This document shows positions 24,643 through 33,252 of a DNA stretch of 64,000 nucleotides, one piece after another (position 1 is the first letter of the stretch; every line of letters starts with the position of its first letter). The notes below the pieces were generated by a model that was given only the letters and a program-made list of their open reading frames with translations, ran no database searches and was not told the DNA's origin. The DNA is taken from NCBI RefSeq assembly GCF_003594875.1, contig NZ_QZEY01000026.1, positions 30,293 through 94,292 on the forward strand. The letters run 5' to 3'. This DNA is from Bailinhaonella thermotolerans. GTDB lineage: Bacteria > Actinomycetota > Actinomycetes > Streptosporangiales > Streptosporangiaceae. Made by a program: the position numbers and the translations under genes.

Positions 24643-25971
24643 TCAGGCGGCGTGGGGGGTGGCGGGTGGCTGGTCCGCGGTCTCGGCGGGCGGCCGGGCG
24701 GTCTCGGCCTGCAGGGCGGGGACGCCGAGCGCGTCGGCCAGCAGGTTTCCGGCCATGTCCAGGGCGCGGGGGCGGATGTCCTCCTCGATCTCGGCGGAGG
24801 CCTCACGCAGGGCCCGCGTCATGTGCGCCAGGGGCGTGGCCCCGCCCGCCCCGGCGTCACCGGTGGCCGGGTCGTCGCCGGCGTCGCGCCGGCCCGGTTT
24901 CTCGAAGCGGGGGACGACGTCGTAGTGGAGCGCCGCACCGGCCGCGCGCCGCGCCTGGCCGCGGTCGACCAGGGCCCACAGGTCCTGCTTGACGTTGATC
25001 ACGACCTGCTGGATGACCGCGCCGTGGACGGGCTTGCCCTCGGCGCCGGCCTGCCGCACCCGCTCGGCCAGCGCCTGCCCGATCCGCTCGGGTGACATCC
25101 CGGCGGCGTCCAGGACGGGCAGCCGGTACATGGGCCGGATCGGCAGGTCGACCGGCTGCACGCGGGGGGCGCCGCCGGGTTCGAGGCCGACCCGCAGGTA
25201 GCCCTTGCCGCCGCCGTCGAGCACGTCGCCGAAGTCGATGTGCTCCGGGCTCCCGGCGTACCAGATCTTGGAGGTGCGGGCCTTGCCGTTCAGGTACACC
25301 GGCCCTTGCTTGTGGTAGTGGCCGAGCGCGACGTAGTCCCACTCGCGCAGCAGCAGGTCGCTGGGGATCGGGTACTCGCGGCCCTGCGCCCGCAGGAACA
25401 GCTCGGACCCGACCGCCACCCCGTGCGACATCAAGATGTTGGTCTTGCCCGCGACGGGCCGGACCTCGTCGAAGTCCACGAGCTTGAGCTCATCGTGCGG
25501 CAGGGCGTGCACGACGACGTCGGCCAGGGACGGATGGGCCCGGCCTGCGGCGACCTCTTCCTCGAACGCCACCGTGGTGTAGCGGCCGGTCACGACGTGC
25601 ACCCCGGGCACGGTGGACAGCAGCTCCAGCCAGCACGGTTCCTTCGGGCTGCGCGGCTGGTCGTGGTTGCCGGCGATGACGACCACCTGCCGCCGGTAGG
25701 GGGAGCCGGCGTCCAGCGGCGCCGCCATCCGGGCGAACTCGGTGCGGGCGGCCAGCATGTAGCGCACGGGGATGCTCGGCCGTTCCCCGACGTCCCCCGA
25801 GTGCAGCGCCAGCGGGATGTCCGGCGAGGCGGCGATGTGCGTGGCGATCTGGTGGAAGGCCTTGACGATGTCGGTCGCGCGGGCGTTCAGGCCGTTGGCC
25901 GCGACCGCGTGGTAGGCCTCCTGGCCCAGGTGCGTGTCGGACAGGTGGGCGAGCGTCAGCGGGTGCGTCAT
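24643..25971 (-). CDS. sbcD: SbcD/Mre11-like nuclease
   Basis: Encodes 442 residues. Phosphoesterase motifs occur in order: LSDTHLG, LHSGDVG, IAGNHDQP, LMSHGVA and ALGHYHKQ, which together bind two metal ions in Mre11-type nucleases. The C-terminal third is Ala-rich and poorly conserved. The ATG at 25971 is the first codon before the catalytic core; a longer frame upstream looks non-coding. It is followed by sbcC 9 bp later, giving the classical sbcDC operon order. It functions as endo/exonuclease with its Rad50 partner. Confidence 0.93.
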   Translation of the reverse strand: MTHPLTLAHLSDTHLGQEAYHAVAANGLNARATDIVKAFHQIATHIAASPDIPLALHSGDVGERPSIPVRYMLAARTEFARMAAPLDAGSPYRRQVVVIAGNHDQPRSPKEPCWLELLSTVPGVHVVTGRYTTVAFEEEVAAGRAHPSLADVVVHALPHDELKLVDFDEVRPVAGKTNILMSHGVAVGSELFLRAQGREYPIPSDLLLREWDYVALGHYHKQGPVYLNGKARTSKIWYAGSPEHIDFGDVLDGGGKGYLRVGLEPGGAPRVQPVDLPIRPMYRLPVLDAAGMSPERIGQALAERVRQAGAEGKPVHGAVIQQVVINVKQDLWALVDRGQARRAAGAALHYDVVPRFEKPGRRDAGDDPATGDAGAGGATPLAHMTRALREASAEIEEDIRPRALDMAGNLLADALGVPALQAETARPPAETADQPPATPHAA

Positions 25972-26125
25972 GGGGATGACAGTGACCGGCGCCCGGCCTC
26001 CGGCACCCCTCACCCGGCCGGATGCCGTACGGCTCCCGCCCCGCCCGGCCGGCCGGTTCCGGGGAGGATCCGCGGGGCGGGTCGCGCGCCTTGCCGTGGC
26101 CGCGCGCGACGCGACGGTCGCACGC

Positions 26126-26614
26126 ATGCTGAGAAGACACTCCCTGCCCGGCCGCCTGTCCGCTCCGGCGGCCCCGGGCGCGCTCGCGGGCCTGCGGCAT
26201 GTGGGCTTCCCCGTGCTCGTGGCGGGCTTCGCGGCGCTGGCGCTGCTGTTCTTGACGCTGTTCCTGGTCCGCGGCCTGATCCTGGACGGCGTGGCGGGCC
26301 CGGTGTACGGCGAGGCGGCCCGGGTGCACGCCGGTTCCCGGTTCACCCCCGGGGCGACCGCCCAGTTCGACGGGGTGACCTACCAGGCCGTCCTCCTGCG
26401 GGGCCGGCAGTCGGTCCAGGTGGACGATCCGCCCGCGCAGTGGCGGGCCGAGCATCCGCAGGCGCGCTGCGCCGAGCGGCGATGCGTCATGGACGCTCCG
26501 CCCATCACCTGGGGCGGGGTGCTGTCGATGGGCCTGACCAAGGTGATCATGGCGCTCGGTGGCGGCCTGCTGCTGGCGTGGCTGTTCTGGATGGTGTTCG
26601 TCGCCGAGGACTGA
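26126..26614 (+). CDS. Small membrane protein, two TM segments
   Basis: Encodes 162 residues. Two hydrophobic helices are visible: FPVLVAGFAALALLFLTLF near the N-terminus and ALGGGLLLAWLFWMVFV at the C-terminus. Between them a loop of about 100 residues contains two cysteines (ARCAERRCVM), probably extracytoplasmic. No family is recognised. It is divergent from sbcD by 154 bp, and the next gene converges on it. Confidence 0.65.
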   Translation: MLRRHSLPGRLSAPAAPGALAGLRHVGFPVLVAGFAALALLFLTLFLVRGLILDGVAGPVYGEAARVHAGSRFTPGATAQFDGVTYQAVLLRGRQSVQVDDPPAQWRAEHPQARCAERRCVMDAPPITWGGVLSMGLTKVIMALGGGLLLAWLFWMVFVAED

Positions 26615-26729
26615 CCTCCGTCAGGGCGCGCCCCGCCAGGACTCAGGGCCGTCCCGCCCGGGTGGGCGGGGCGGTACCGGCGGCGGGACCGTGCCGCCCC
26701 GGGAAGGCGTCAGGCCACCGCAGGGGTCG

Positions 26730-27917
26730 TCAGAACAGGGGCTCGCCGGGACCGGCGTGGCTCAGCGCGAGCATCCGGTCATCGGCCGGGTCGGGGCCGG
26801 GCGGCTCGGCGCCGACGGCCTGCGCGTCGGCGCCGCCGGATATCAGGCCGCGCAGCGTGAGGTGCATCTCCGCCAGCTCGTACCAGCGCACCGCCTGGAC
26901 TTCCTCCGGCTCGTGGAAGAACTCCCGCATCGCCTCTTCGATCTCGGTCTCCACCGCCATGCGCTGGACGTCGGGCAGGGAGTCCATCACCGCGTCGATC
27001 TTCTTGCGGCGGGCTTCGGCCGCCGCGACCGCCTGCTGGGCGGCCTTGCTGAGCAGCGGCCTGGTGCGCGCGGCCACCTGCTCGACCGTCGGGACGCCGC
27101 GCAGGTACTCCTGCGGCACGTCCTCGCCCGGCAGCAGCGGGACGCCCTTGTTGAGCATGCTGCGCAGATAGGCGCCGGGATTGTTGATCGCGCGTCCCGT
27201 GCAGAGCATCCAGTGCAGGGCCTTGACCGCGTCGGACACCTGGACGTGATTGCGGCCGATGACCGCGCTGGCCCCGTCGAAGCGCCACAGCGACAAGATG
27301 GCGCGCAACTGGTCGGCCGGCACGAGGGTGCCCCAGCGGCCGGCGGGCTCGGCGTCCGCGGGAGCGCCGGGAGCGCCGGGGGCGCGTTGCGGCGCGGGCC
27401 CGGCCGGGGACGGCGCCGCCGACAGCTCGGCCCGGTGCTCGGCGGGGGCGGCCGGCCGGGGCACGATCGGCTTGGCCTCCTGGTGCGCCGGCTCGGCCTG
27501 CTGCCCGGAGGCGACGTGGGGGGAGGGCAGGATCTGCAGGAACCCCCGGGTGAACACGCTCCGGCCGCAGGCGTCGAGCGTCTTGGGCTGCACCCGCATC
27601 ACGATCCCGTGCTTGCTCAGCGTGGTGATCAGCCGGTTGATCTTGTTCTCGCCCATGCCGGCGATCTGCTGCTGGATCGCCTGAACGGGGTTGGGGATGA
27701 TCCACCCGTACACGGGGTCGTCCTCGGCCAGCAGGAGGACGACCTGCAGGATCAAGAACGCGTCGGGGCCCAGCTCGCGCAGCAGCCGCAGCGACTCCTG
27801 CGCGTCCAGGACGAGTTCGGCGACGCCGCGTCCTTCGGAGAGCCCGGACCGGGTCGAGACCTGCAGGACCTCCGCCATCAGCCGGACGGCGGGGCGCTCG
27901 ACGGTTCGCCTGCTCAT
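26730..27917 (-). CDS. Winged-helix protein, possible replication initiator
   Basis: Encodes 395 residues. Around residues 60-120 lies a winged-helix-like segment (QQQIAGMGENKINRLITTLSKHGIVMRV). After a Pro/Ala-rich linker, a second domain contains KALHWMLCTGRAINNPGAYLRSML, a pattern seen in plasmid and phage replication proteins that recruit helicase. The C-terminus is helical and acidic. The ATG at 27917 overlaps the stop of the upstream HTH gene, so the two are coupled. No catalytic motif is seen, and the replication role is inference. Confidence 0.6.
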   Translation of the reverse strand: MSRRTVERPAVRLMAEVLQVSTRSGLSEGRGVAELVLDAQESLRLLRELGPDAFLILQVVLLLAEDDPVYGWIIPNPVQAIQQQIAGMGENKINRLITTLSKHGIVMRVQPKTLDACGRSVFTRGFLQILPSPHVASGQQAEPAHQEAKPIVPRPAAPAEHRAELSAAPSPAGPAPQRAPGAPGAPADAEPAGRWGTLVPADQLRAILSLWRFDGASAVIGRNHVQVSDAVKALHWMLCTGRAINNPGAYLRSMLNKGVPLLPGEDVPQEYLRGVPTVEQVAARTRPLLSKAAQQAVAAAEARRKKIDAVMDSLPDVQRMAVETEIEEAMREFFHEPEEVQAVRWYELAEMHLTLRGLISGGADAQAVGAEPPGPDPADDRMLALSHAGPGEPLF

Positions 27918-28480
27918 CGGCGCGCCCTGACCGCCATCTGCGGCGGCACGACGGGGCCGCTCATGAGGAACAGCGGGTCCTCGCCGACGTTGGCCATGAC
28001 GACCTGGACCAGCAGGGCGCAGGCCGCCCGCTCCTTGAACGTCTTGAGATACCTCTCCACGCTGGTCACGTTGTCCGGGGAACCGGCGCCGATGAGGGTG
28101 GAACCCCCGTCGGCCTCCAGCGCCAGGTATCCGCGGAAACCGCGTCTGAGGACCCGTCGGCGTTCGACAATGGCCTCGCGAACCCGCGCCAGCGCCGCAC
28201 CCCGCCACCCGAGGGCGTACGCCTGGCCCACCGCGATCGCGGCGGTGACCTCGACCGCGTCGAACAGGGCCGGCCGCTTGTCGCCGAACTCCCGGGTGAC
28301 GGTGGGACGAATCGCCCCGGCGCGCTCGAGCGAGGCGATCACCGTGAGGGGGAGTCCCAGGATCTGACTCAATTCAGCCCTCGTGGTGGCCCGTACGTGC
28401 TCCTTGCGCACCACGTCACCCTTCGTTTCGCTCTCGTCCGCGCCCTGCGTAACCGACCTCGTAACTTGGTTCCGTGGCAT
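27914..28480 (-). CDS. HTH DNA-binding protein, MerR-like N-terminus
   Basis: Encodes 188 residues. The segment TRAELSQILGLPLTVIASLERAG followed by RPALFDAVEVTAAIAVGQA looks like a MerR/excisionase-type winged HTH with its dimer helix. The C-terminal half is hydrophobic-helical with no known domain. The coding region overlaps the downstream winged-helix gene by 4 nt, indicating a two-gene operon. It is likely a partner or regulator of that protein. The start may lie further in, as the first 25 residues are low complexity. Confidence 0.6.
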   Translation of the reverse strand: MPRNQVTRSVTQGADESETKGDVVRKEHVRATTRAELSQILGLPLTVIASLERAGAIRPTVTREFGDKRPALFDAVEVTAAIAVGQAYALGWRGAALARVREAIVERRRVLRRGFRGYLALEADGGSTLIGAGSPDNVTSVERYLKTFKERAACALLVQVVMANVGEDPLFLMSGPVVPPQMAVRARR

Positions 28481-29287
28481 TCAACCACTTCCCTGCCCCA
28501 TCCGTCACGCAGATGGCCAAGCTTGTCGCCGGCGCCGTCCCGCCCCAGTAAGCGGCCCCCGCAGCGGCACCCTCGCAACGCTGCATCGTCACCCTTGCAG
28601 CACTACACCACTGTGACCTGCGGTTTTACCATTCCCGGCGGGCTCGTGCCCCAGCCCGCTCCCGCGCTCGGAGCCCCCTCTGCGGCCGCTCGCGCGGGCA
28701 CGCCCGCGATGGTTACGTCCGGTTTCGCCGTCGGCGTGTCGCGCTGGCCATGACGATGGGATGAAGACCGATCTTCATCCATTTTTCAGGAAGAAGTCGA
28801 TTCATGTCATCTCTCATCGATGACATCGGCGGGGGTGGATGAGGACATGACAGCGCCACCGTTTCCGTGCCACTCAAACCGTGCCGCGGGCGGCGACCTG
28901 CGGGTTCTCCGCCGCCGGAGGGGCCGCGAGCGGTCCTCCGGATCCGGGGCCCCGGTTTCCGCAGCCCGGATTCCGTGGCGCGGATTTCCAGGGCACGGAA
29001 TCCGGGCCGCGGAAACCGGCCCCCCGGAATCGGTGGCGCGGAAATCGGGCGCGCGAGGTTCCGGGGCACGGAATCGGTGGCGCGGAAACGCGGCCGGGGC
29101 GCGGCCGGGGCCGCGGCCGCGCGCCGGCCGCCGGAAGACGGCCGGGCCGATATCGCGGAAACCCCCTCCGCGCAGGGGCCCGCGGTTGCTAGCCTTGCCC
29201 GGCAGCTGGTTCCGCAACTTCCTCGCGCCGAGGCGTAACCTGTGTGTATACTGCGACGCGGGTAGAGCATGAGTCGGGAGGCGCCGG
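28481..29287. promoter_or_regulatory. 807 bp regulatory region with repeat cluster
   Basis: No convincing gene. It lies between the leftward HTH operon and a rightward HTH gene and must carry both promoters. A TATACT hexamer at 29247-29252, 35 bp before the rightward start, is a candidate -10. The segment 28953-29095 is full of related GGAATC/GGATTC...GTGGCGCGGA repeats. Confidence 0.5.
28953..29095. repeat. Cluster of direct and inverted GGATTCCGTGGCGCGGA-type repeats
   Basis: At least four related units lie in 140 bp. GGATTCCGTGGCGCGGA at 28969, GGAATCGGTGGCGCGGA at 29026 and again at 29070 are direct copies. A long imperfect inverted repeat pairs GGTTTCCGC.GCCCGGATTCC with GGAATCCGGGC.GCGGAAACC. 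A near-identical unit occurs at 20401-20421. Confidence 0.75.
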
Positions 29288-29695
29288 GTGTCGATCCTGG
29301 AGACTGAGGGGACCATCACGGTCCATGAAGCAGCGCAGCTTGCCCATATTTCTTCCGCGGGCATCCGCAAGGCGCTCCGCGACGGACGGCTAGCGGGGAA
29401 GAAGGAAGCCGGCAGCTGGTTCGTCTACCTCGACTCCCTGCGTGAGTGCTACCGGGTCAGCGAGGAGAGCATCCGGCAGGTCCTGAACCCCGGCGCGGCC
29501 GGGCAGACCGCCACCTCGTGGAGCGCTGACGTGGCCACCTTGACGATCGAGGAGGTCAAGAGCCGCATCCGGGAGCTGGAGCGCAACCTCGTCAAGCTGG
29601 AAGAAGAGAAGCAGCGGCTGGAGCAGGAACAGGAGTCCCTGTTCGAAGCCCTGCACGGCCGCCGCTCCGGGCACAAGCAGCTCATCGCCGTCTGA
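29288..29695 (+). CDS. HTH_17/excisionase-like DNA-binding protein with coiled coil
   Basis: Encodes 135 residues. The N-terminal VHEAAQLAHISSAGIRKAL, then SWFVYLDSLREC, fits a MerR/excisionase-like winged HTH. From about residue 90 to 120 a highly charged heptad segment (ELERNLVKLEEEKQRLEQ) predicts a coiled coil for dimerisation. The GTG start has GGGAGG 6-7 nt upstream. It lies just downstream of the repeat cluster, which may be its operator. An excisionase or copy-control regulator are both possible; nothing identifies a recombinase nearby. Confidence 0.75.
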   Translation: MSILETEGTITVHEAAQLAHISSAGIRKALRDGRLAGKKEAGSWFVYLDSLRECYRVSEESIRQVLNPGAAGQTATSWSADVATLTIEEVKSRIRELERNLVKLEEEKQRLEQEQESLFEALHGRRSGHKQLIAV

Positions 29696-29724
29696 GCCGC
29701 GCGCACCATCTCACCGAGCCCGGC

Positions 29725-29758
29725 CCTCCCGCACCCGAGGAGGACCGGGCTTCGTCAT
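29725..29758. terminator. Hairpin terminator
   Basis: AGCCCGGCCCTCC pairs with GGAGGACCGGGCT with one mismatch, shortly after the HTH/coiled-coil gene. Confidence 0.5.
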
Positions 29759-29893
29759 GCCCGCCCGAGCCCGCGGCCGACCGGCTGACCCGGTCGCGGC
29801 CCGCGCGCGGCCCGGACCACGGCCGGGAACACCCGCGCACCCGGGACATCCAGCGGTGGCCGCGCACCGTACGACCCGGACGGTACCGGCCCG

Positions 29894-30763
29894 ATGCACC
29901 CGGTATCCCGCACCCGCCCGGCCGCACCCGCCGGCCCCGAGGACGGGCCGCCCCCGGCCCTGGCGTCGCTCGAGGTCGCCCTCGCCCTGATCGAGGACGT
30001 GCGCCGGCAATCCGCCCGTGACCCGCGATACGCCTTCGACCAGCCCTGGCCGATCTTCATCCGGCTGATGCGCCTGCTGACCCCGCAGTCCTACGGCACC
30101 CGCGTGGCCAACTACCTCGCCGAGTTCTACGGATGGTCCCTCGTGCCGCAGGGCGCCGACCGTGGCGACGTCACCGACGCGCGCGGCGCCCACTACGAGG
30201 TGAAGGTGTCCTTCGTCTCCCGCAATCAGGTGAACTTCGTCCAGATCCGCCCCCACCAGCAGATCACCGGATACCGCCTGTTCGTCGTCACCCCGGGCGG
30301 CGACCTGGTCCGCTTCGACCTGACCACCGGCCAGATGCGGGAGGAGATCGCCGCCTCCGGCCGGCTGGCCCACGGCACCCGCCGCGCCGCCGCAGGACAG
30401 CGCCGCCTGGAGTACGCCATGCGCTTCACCTGGTCGGCGGGCACCCCCGTGCACGACCGCTGGATGCGCGCCTACCGCTCACCCGAGCCCACACCCTGCG
30501 ACCTCCACCTGTTACACCCCCGCTGCGGCCCTGGGCACCCCGCCCGCCGCGGCCGCGGTTCCGCCCGCCTCCGCCGCCCCCTCGCCCCGCCCCGCTCGCC
30601 GCCCCTCCTTGCCCCGCCCCGCTCGCCGCGTCTCCACCCCCCGCCCCCGCGCGGCCGTACGAGAAACCGCCCCCGGCAAGAAGCCGGGGGCGGTCGAGGT
30701 CAGTGGATGATGATGGGCCGCCCCGTCCGGGACGACACCAGCCCTTGCGAGGGGGAACCGTAG
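29894..30763 (+). CDS. PD-(D/E)XK-like nuclease candidate
   Basis: Residues about 30-185 look globular: PIFIRLMRLLTPQSYGTRV, then GDVTDARGAHYEVKVSF, where an Asp precedes a Glu-Val-Lys, the metal-binding layout of PD-(D/E)XK nucleases. VNFVQIRPHQQITGYRLFVV continues the core sheet. After residue 200 the frame becomes Pro/Arg-rich, runs through a strong hairpin at 30666 and overlaps an opposite-strand small gene. The true C-terminus probably lies near 30500, and a frameshift is possible. The ATG at 29894 lacks a good ribosome site. No methyltransferase partner is adjacent. Confidence 0.5.
   Translation: MHPVSRTRPAAPAGPEDGPPPALASLEVALALIEDVRRQSARDPRYAFDQPWPIFIRLMRLLTPQSYGTRVANYLAEFYGWSLVPQGADRGDVTDARGAHYEVKVSFVSRNQVNFVQIRPHQQITGYRLFVVTPGGDLVRFDLTTGQMREEIAASGRLAHGTRRAAAGQRRLEYAMRFTWSAGTPVHDRWMRAYRSPEPTPCDLHLLHPRCGPGHPARRGRGSARLRRPLAPPRSPPLLAPPRSPRLHPPPPRGRTRNRPRQEAGGGRGQWMMMGRPVRDDTSPCEGEP
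30666..30692. terminator. Hairpin terminator
   Basis: A perfect 11-bp stem (CCGCCCCCGGC / GCCGGGGGCGG) with an AAGAA loop. It lies 8 bp past the stop codon of the leftward 60-residue gene and faces the nuclease-like gene. Confidence 0.7.
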
Positions 30764-30882
30764 GACAGCCTGATCCGGGGGTCGTCGGACTTCGGCCGGG
30801 GGTAGGTGCGCCGCAGCAGGCTCTCCTCCGCCGTGGGGGCGGATCGGCGCGACGGGAACACGGGGTTGGCCAGGATGAGCAT
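30700..30882 (-). CDS. Small protein, 60 residues
   Basis: The ATG at 30882 has an excellent GGGAGG ribosome site and the frame ends right before a strong terminator, so this short gene is likely real. The product is basic, with a hydrophobic start (MLILANPVFPSRRS) and a C-terminus GRPIIIH. No family is recognised. It is antisense to the doubtful C-terminal extension of the nuclease-like gene. Confidence 0.55.
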   Translation of the reverse strand: MLILANPVFPSRRSAPTAEESLLRRTYPRPKSDDPRIRLSYGSPSQGLVSSRTGRPIIIH

Positions 30883-31022
30883 CTAAGCCTCCCTCGAAAG
30901 GGCTCGCGTTGATTCGGACGCCCGGCCACCGTGTCGGCGACGCCCGCCGCCGCAACACCTGCCGCGCCGCCCTCCCGGCGCCGATCTGCTGCGCCTGGGC
31001 GCCGCCCCGGACCGTGATCGCA

Positions 31023-31787
31023 ATGGACGTCACGATCATCACCGCCACCCGCCTGGTCCCCGCCCGCATCCCCTACCTGCTCCAGCTGCACGCCAGCCTC
31101 GCCGCCCAGCAGGACGCCGCCTGGCGGTGGATCCTCGCCCTGGACGGAGTCCCCGCGGACCGCGTCCCGCCCGCCCTGCGCCAGGACAGCCGCGTCACCG
31201 TAGTGGAATCGGCGCGGCCCGCCGGCGCGGCAGCCGTACGCAACCTCGCCCTGCACCACGTCCAGACCCCCTGGACCACCAGCGCCGCCGACGACGACCT
31301 TCTCCCGGCCGGCTCGCTGCGGCGGCGCCTGCGCGCGGCCGCAGCCCACAGCGGCGCGGGCTGGGTGGCCGGCCGCTCCGACGACCTGCTGCCCGGCGGG
31401 CGGCTGCGCCGCTGGACCTGCCCGGCCCCTCCCGGCCACCACGCCCCCGGCGGCGTATGGCGATGCTGGCCCGCTCCCGAGGCGACGCTCCCCCTGGGGC
31501 CATGGACCCTGCTCACGCGGACCGACCTGCTGCGCCGGGTGGGCGGCTGGCAGGGCCTGCCCCAGGCCGAGGACATCGGCATGCTCATCGCGGTCACCGG
31601 GACCGCCCCGGGGATCGTCCTGCCCGAGTCGGTGTACTGCTACCGCAAGCATCCGGGGCAGATGATGCGCAGCCCGGGATTCGACCTGCTCGAACCGGCC
31701 GTCCGCCAGATCACCTGGGAACGCGGCCGGCTGCTGCACCTGGCCGCCGGCGACCACAGCGCCCAGCCGATCCTGCAGCCGGCCTGA
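31023..31787 (+). CDS. Family 2 glycosyltransferase
   Basis: Encodes 254 residues of a GT-A fold. The nucleotide-sugar site appears as VTIITATRLVPARIPYLLQ and SAADDDLLPAGSL, where the Asp-rich stretch supplies the metal-binding DxD. Later, GGWQGLPQAEDIGMLI fits the acceptor-side ED motif. No signal or membrane segment is seen, so it is cytosolic. The ATG at 31023 has no clear ribosome site. It stands alone, with no sugar biosynthesis genes; the acceptor is unknown and might be a surface polymer or protein. Confidence 0.8.
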   Translation: MDVTIITATRLVPARIPYLLQLHASLAAQQDAAWRWILALDGVPADRVPPALRQDSRVTVVESARPAGAAAVRNLALHHVQTPWTTSAADDDLLPAGSLRRRLRAAAAHSGAGWVAGRSDDLLPGGRLRRWTCPAPPGHHAPGGVWRCWPAPEATLPLGPWTLLTRTDLLRRVGGWQGLPQAEDIGMLIAVTGTAPGIVLPESVYCYRKHPGQMMRSPGFDLLEPAVRQITWERGRLLHLAAGDHSAQPILQPA

Positions 31788-31834
31788 CCAGCGCCCGCCC
31801 AGACCCACGGGCAACGCCGTACCCGGGGCGGCGG

Positions 31835-32719
31835 TCAGAAGATCGCCGGACGGCGCGAACGCAGCAGCCTCTCCACGTGCGCGATCGGGCGAAGGTGGCG
31901 GTCACCGCGGGGGTCGAGCGTGGCCGCGTGCTGCCGCTCGGCCAGGGCCAGGGCCGCCGCCTCCTCCAGCGCCTGCGGTTCGAAGGCCTCCAGCCGCACC
32001 AGGCCGTGATGCCAGGGCGAGGCCGGGCCCCCGGCCAGCCGCACATAGCAGGAGTACCGGTCCGGCGCCGGGCCCGCGGTGCCGGCCGGGATCCGGAACC
32101 GCGGCGAGCGCCAGCCGACCGGCAGGCGGAACAGCACCGACTCGTCCCCCAGATAGCGCCGCCGCACCGTCTTGGCGACGCCGGCCAGCCGCGCGTCCCG
32201 CGGATGGCCGATCAGCGAACCGTCCACCACGATCAGGCCGTCCTCCTCTCGCAGCAGCGTCTCCACCAGATGCCGCTCGAGCTCCTCACGCATCCGGTGC
32301 GGGAGCGCCGCCGCGCAGGACTCCGCCGCGACCGGGTCGTCGGCGTCCAGGTAGCAGACCTCCAGCGGGCAGTCCAGGCTCTCCAGCCACGCCTCATCCC
32401 GGCGCGCGCAGGCGACGACCAGCCGGTCCACCTCCCTGACCGGGCGGCACCCGCGATCCACCGCACCGGCCGCCACATAGTTCAGCGTGACCGGCCGATG
32501 CTCCAGGAACGTCAAGGTGAGCGCGGCCTCCACCCCGTCGCAGAACAGCGCCCGCTCCGGAGCGGCTGAACCGACCGCGACCGGGTCCGCCTCCAGCAGC
32601 TCCCCGGGAGTCCGCGGCTCCTCCCGCACCCCCGGGTCGCCCACGCCGGAGCGGACCATGCTCAGCCCGTTGATCCGCCGCAGGAACTGCCGCAGATCCA
32701 CCGCCGGTGCTGCGGGCAC
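31835..32719 (-). CDS. nurA: NurA-like nuclease domain protein
   Basis: Encodes about 294 residues. An Asp-Gly-Val stretch (LFCDGVEAALTLTFLE) is followed by IVVDGSLIGHP and GVAKTVRRRYL, then YSCYVRL and GLVRLEAF, the order and spacing of acidic and Lys motifs in NurA-type 5'-3' nucleases. GTG 32719, 4 nt behind GGAGG, is the best start. The HerA-like gene starts 534 bp away on the other strand, and HerA-NurA pairs act together in DNA-end resection. The match is from motifs only; a NurA-related nuclease of another subfamily is possible. Confidence 0.55.
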   Translation of the reverse strand: MPAAPAVDLRQFLRRINGLSMVRSGVGDPGVREEPRTPGELLEADPVAVGSAAPERALFCDGVEAALTLTFLEHRPVTLNYVAAGAVDRGCRPVREVDRLVVACARRDEAWLESLDCPLEVCYLDADDPVAAESCAAALPHRMREELERHLVETLLREEDGLIVVDGSLIGHPRDARLAGVAKTVRRRYLGDESVLFRLPVGWRSPRFRIPAGTAGPAPDRYSCYVRLAGGPASPWHHGLVRLEAFEPQALEEAAALALAERQHAATLDPRGDRHLRPIAHVERLLRSRRPAIF

Positions 32720-33252
32720 GACGCCTCCTTCCCGGGTACGGCACCGCGCCCGCACCCGCCTGATCAGCTACCTGTCCACCCCGAACGTCCCGCGCCCGGA
32801 CCCCCTCGCACCCATCACGATGAGCCCGCCACCACACCCCGCCCGGCGCCCCCGCCCCACCCCTGGAAAAGGAGGAGGGCCTGCCGCGGCAGGCCCTCCT
32901 GGACGCTTCCCGCTTCTTGTCCGGGATGGTGTGCGCGCGCTGCTGCAGCCGCTCACGCAACTGCTCAGGGGTGAGCTTGCGGGACGGGACGAGGACGCCC
33001 TCACGCCGCAGCCGCCGCTCAAGCCGCTTACCCATGCTGTCTCCAGGTGGTTCGTGCCCGGGTCACGCCAGGCGCCGCCTCGTACTGTCCGCCGGCGTCC
33101 GCCACCGGCCGCCCGCCCGCCCCTCCTGTCCGCCGGCGCCCCCGGCGCGCTCGCGAACCGGGCCGCGCGCGGCAGGCGCGCTCTCACGCTGCCGGATCGG
33201 CCGTTCCGCGCACGGTACTGGCACGTCCGACCAGTAGCGCAAGGAGCATGCC
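32720..33252. other. Divergent region with a possible small leftward gene and hairpin
   Basis: A leftward frame from ATG 33035 has a good GGAGA ribosome site and a protein-like, very basic start (GKRLERRLRREGVLVPSRKL). It has no stop before a perfect 12-bp hairpin with T-run at 32873-32900, so its end is uncertain. Promoters for the NurA-like and HerA genes must also lie here. Confidence 0.4.
32873..32900 (-). terminator. Rho-independent-type terminator
   Basis: AGGAGGGCCTGC and its exact complement around a CGCG loop, followed on the minus strand by TTTT. It would end a small leftward transcript starting near 33035. Confidence 0.65.

Noticed and set aside
22378..25095. Plus-strand open frame of about 900 codons opposite sbcC
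   Set aside because: It is the antisense shadow of a high-GC gene, with no ribosome site or domain. The minus-strand SbcC motifs are unambiguous.
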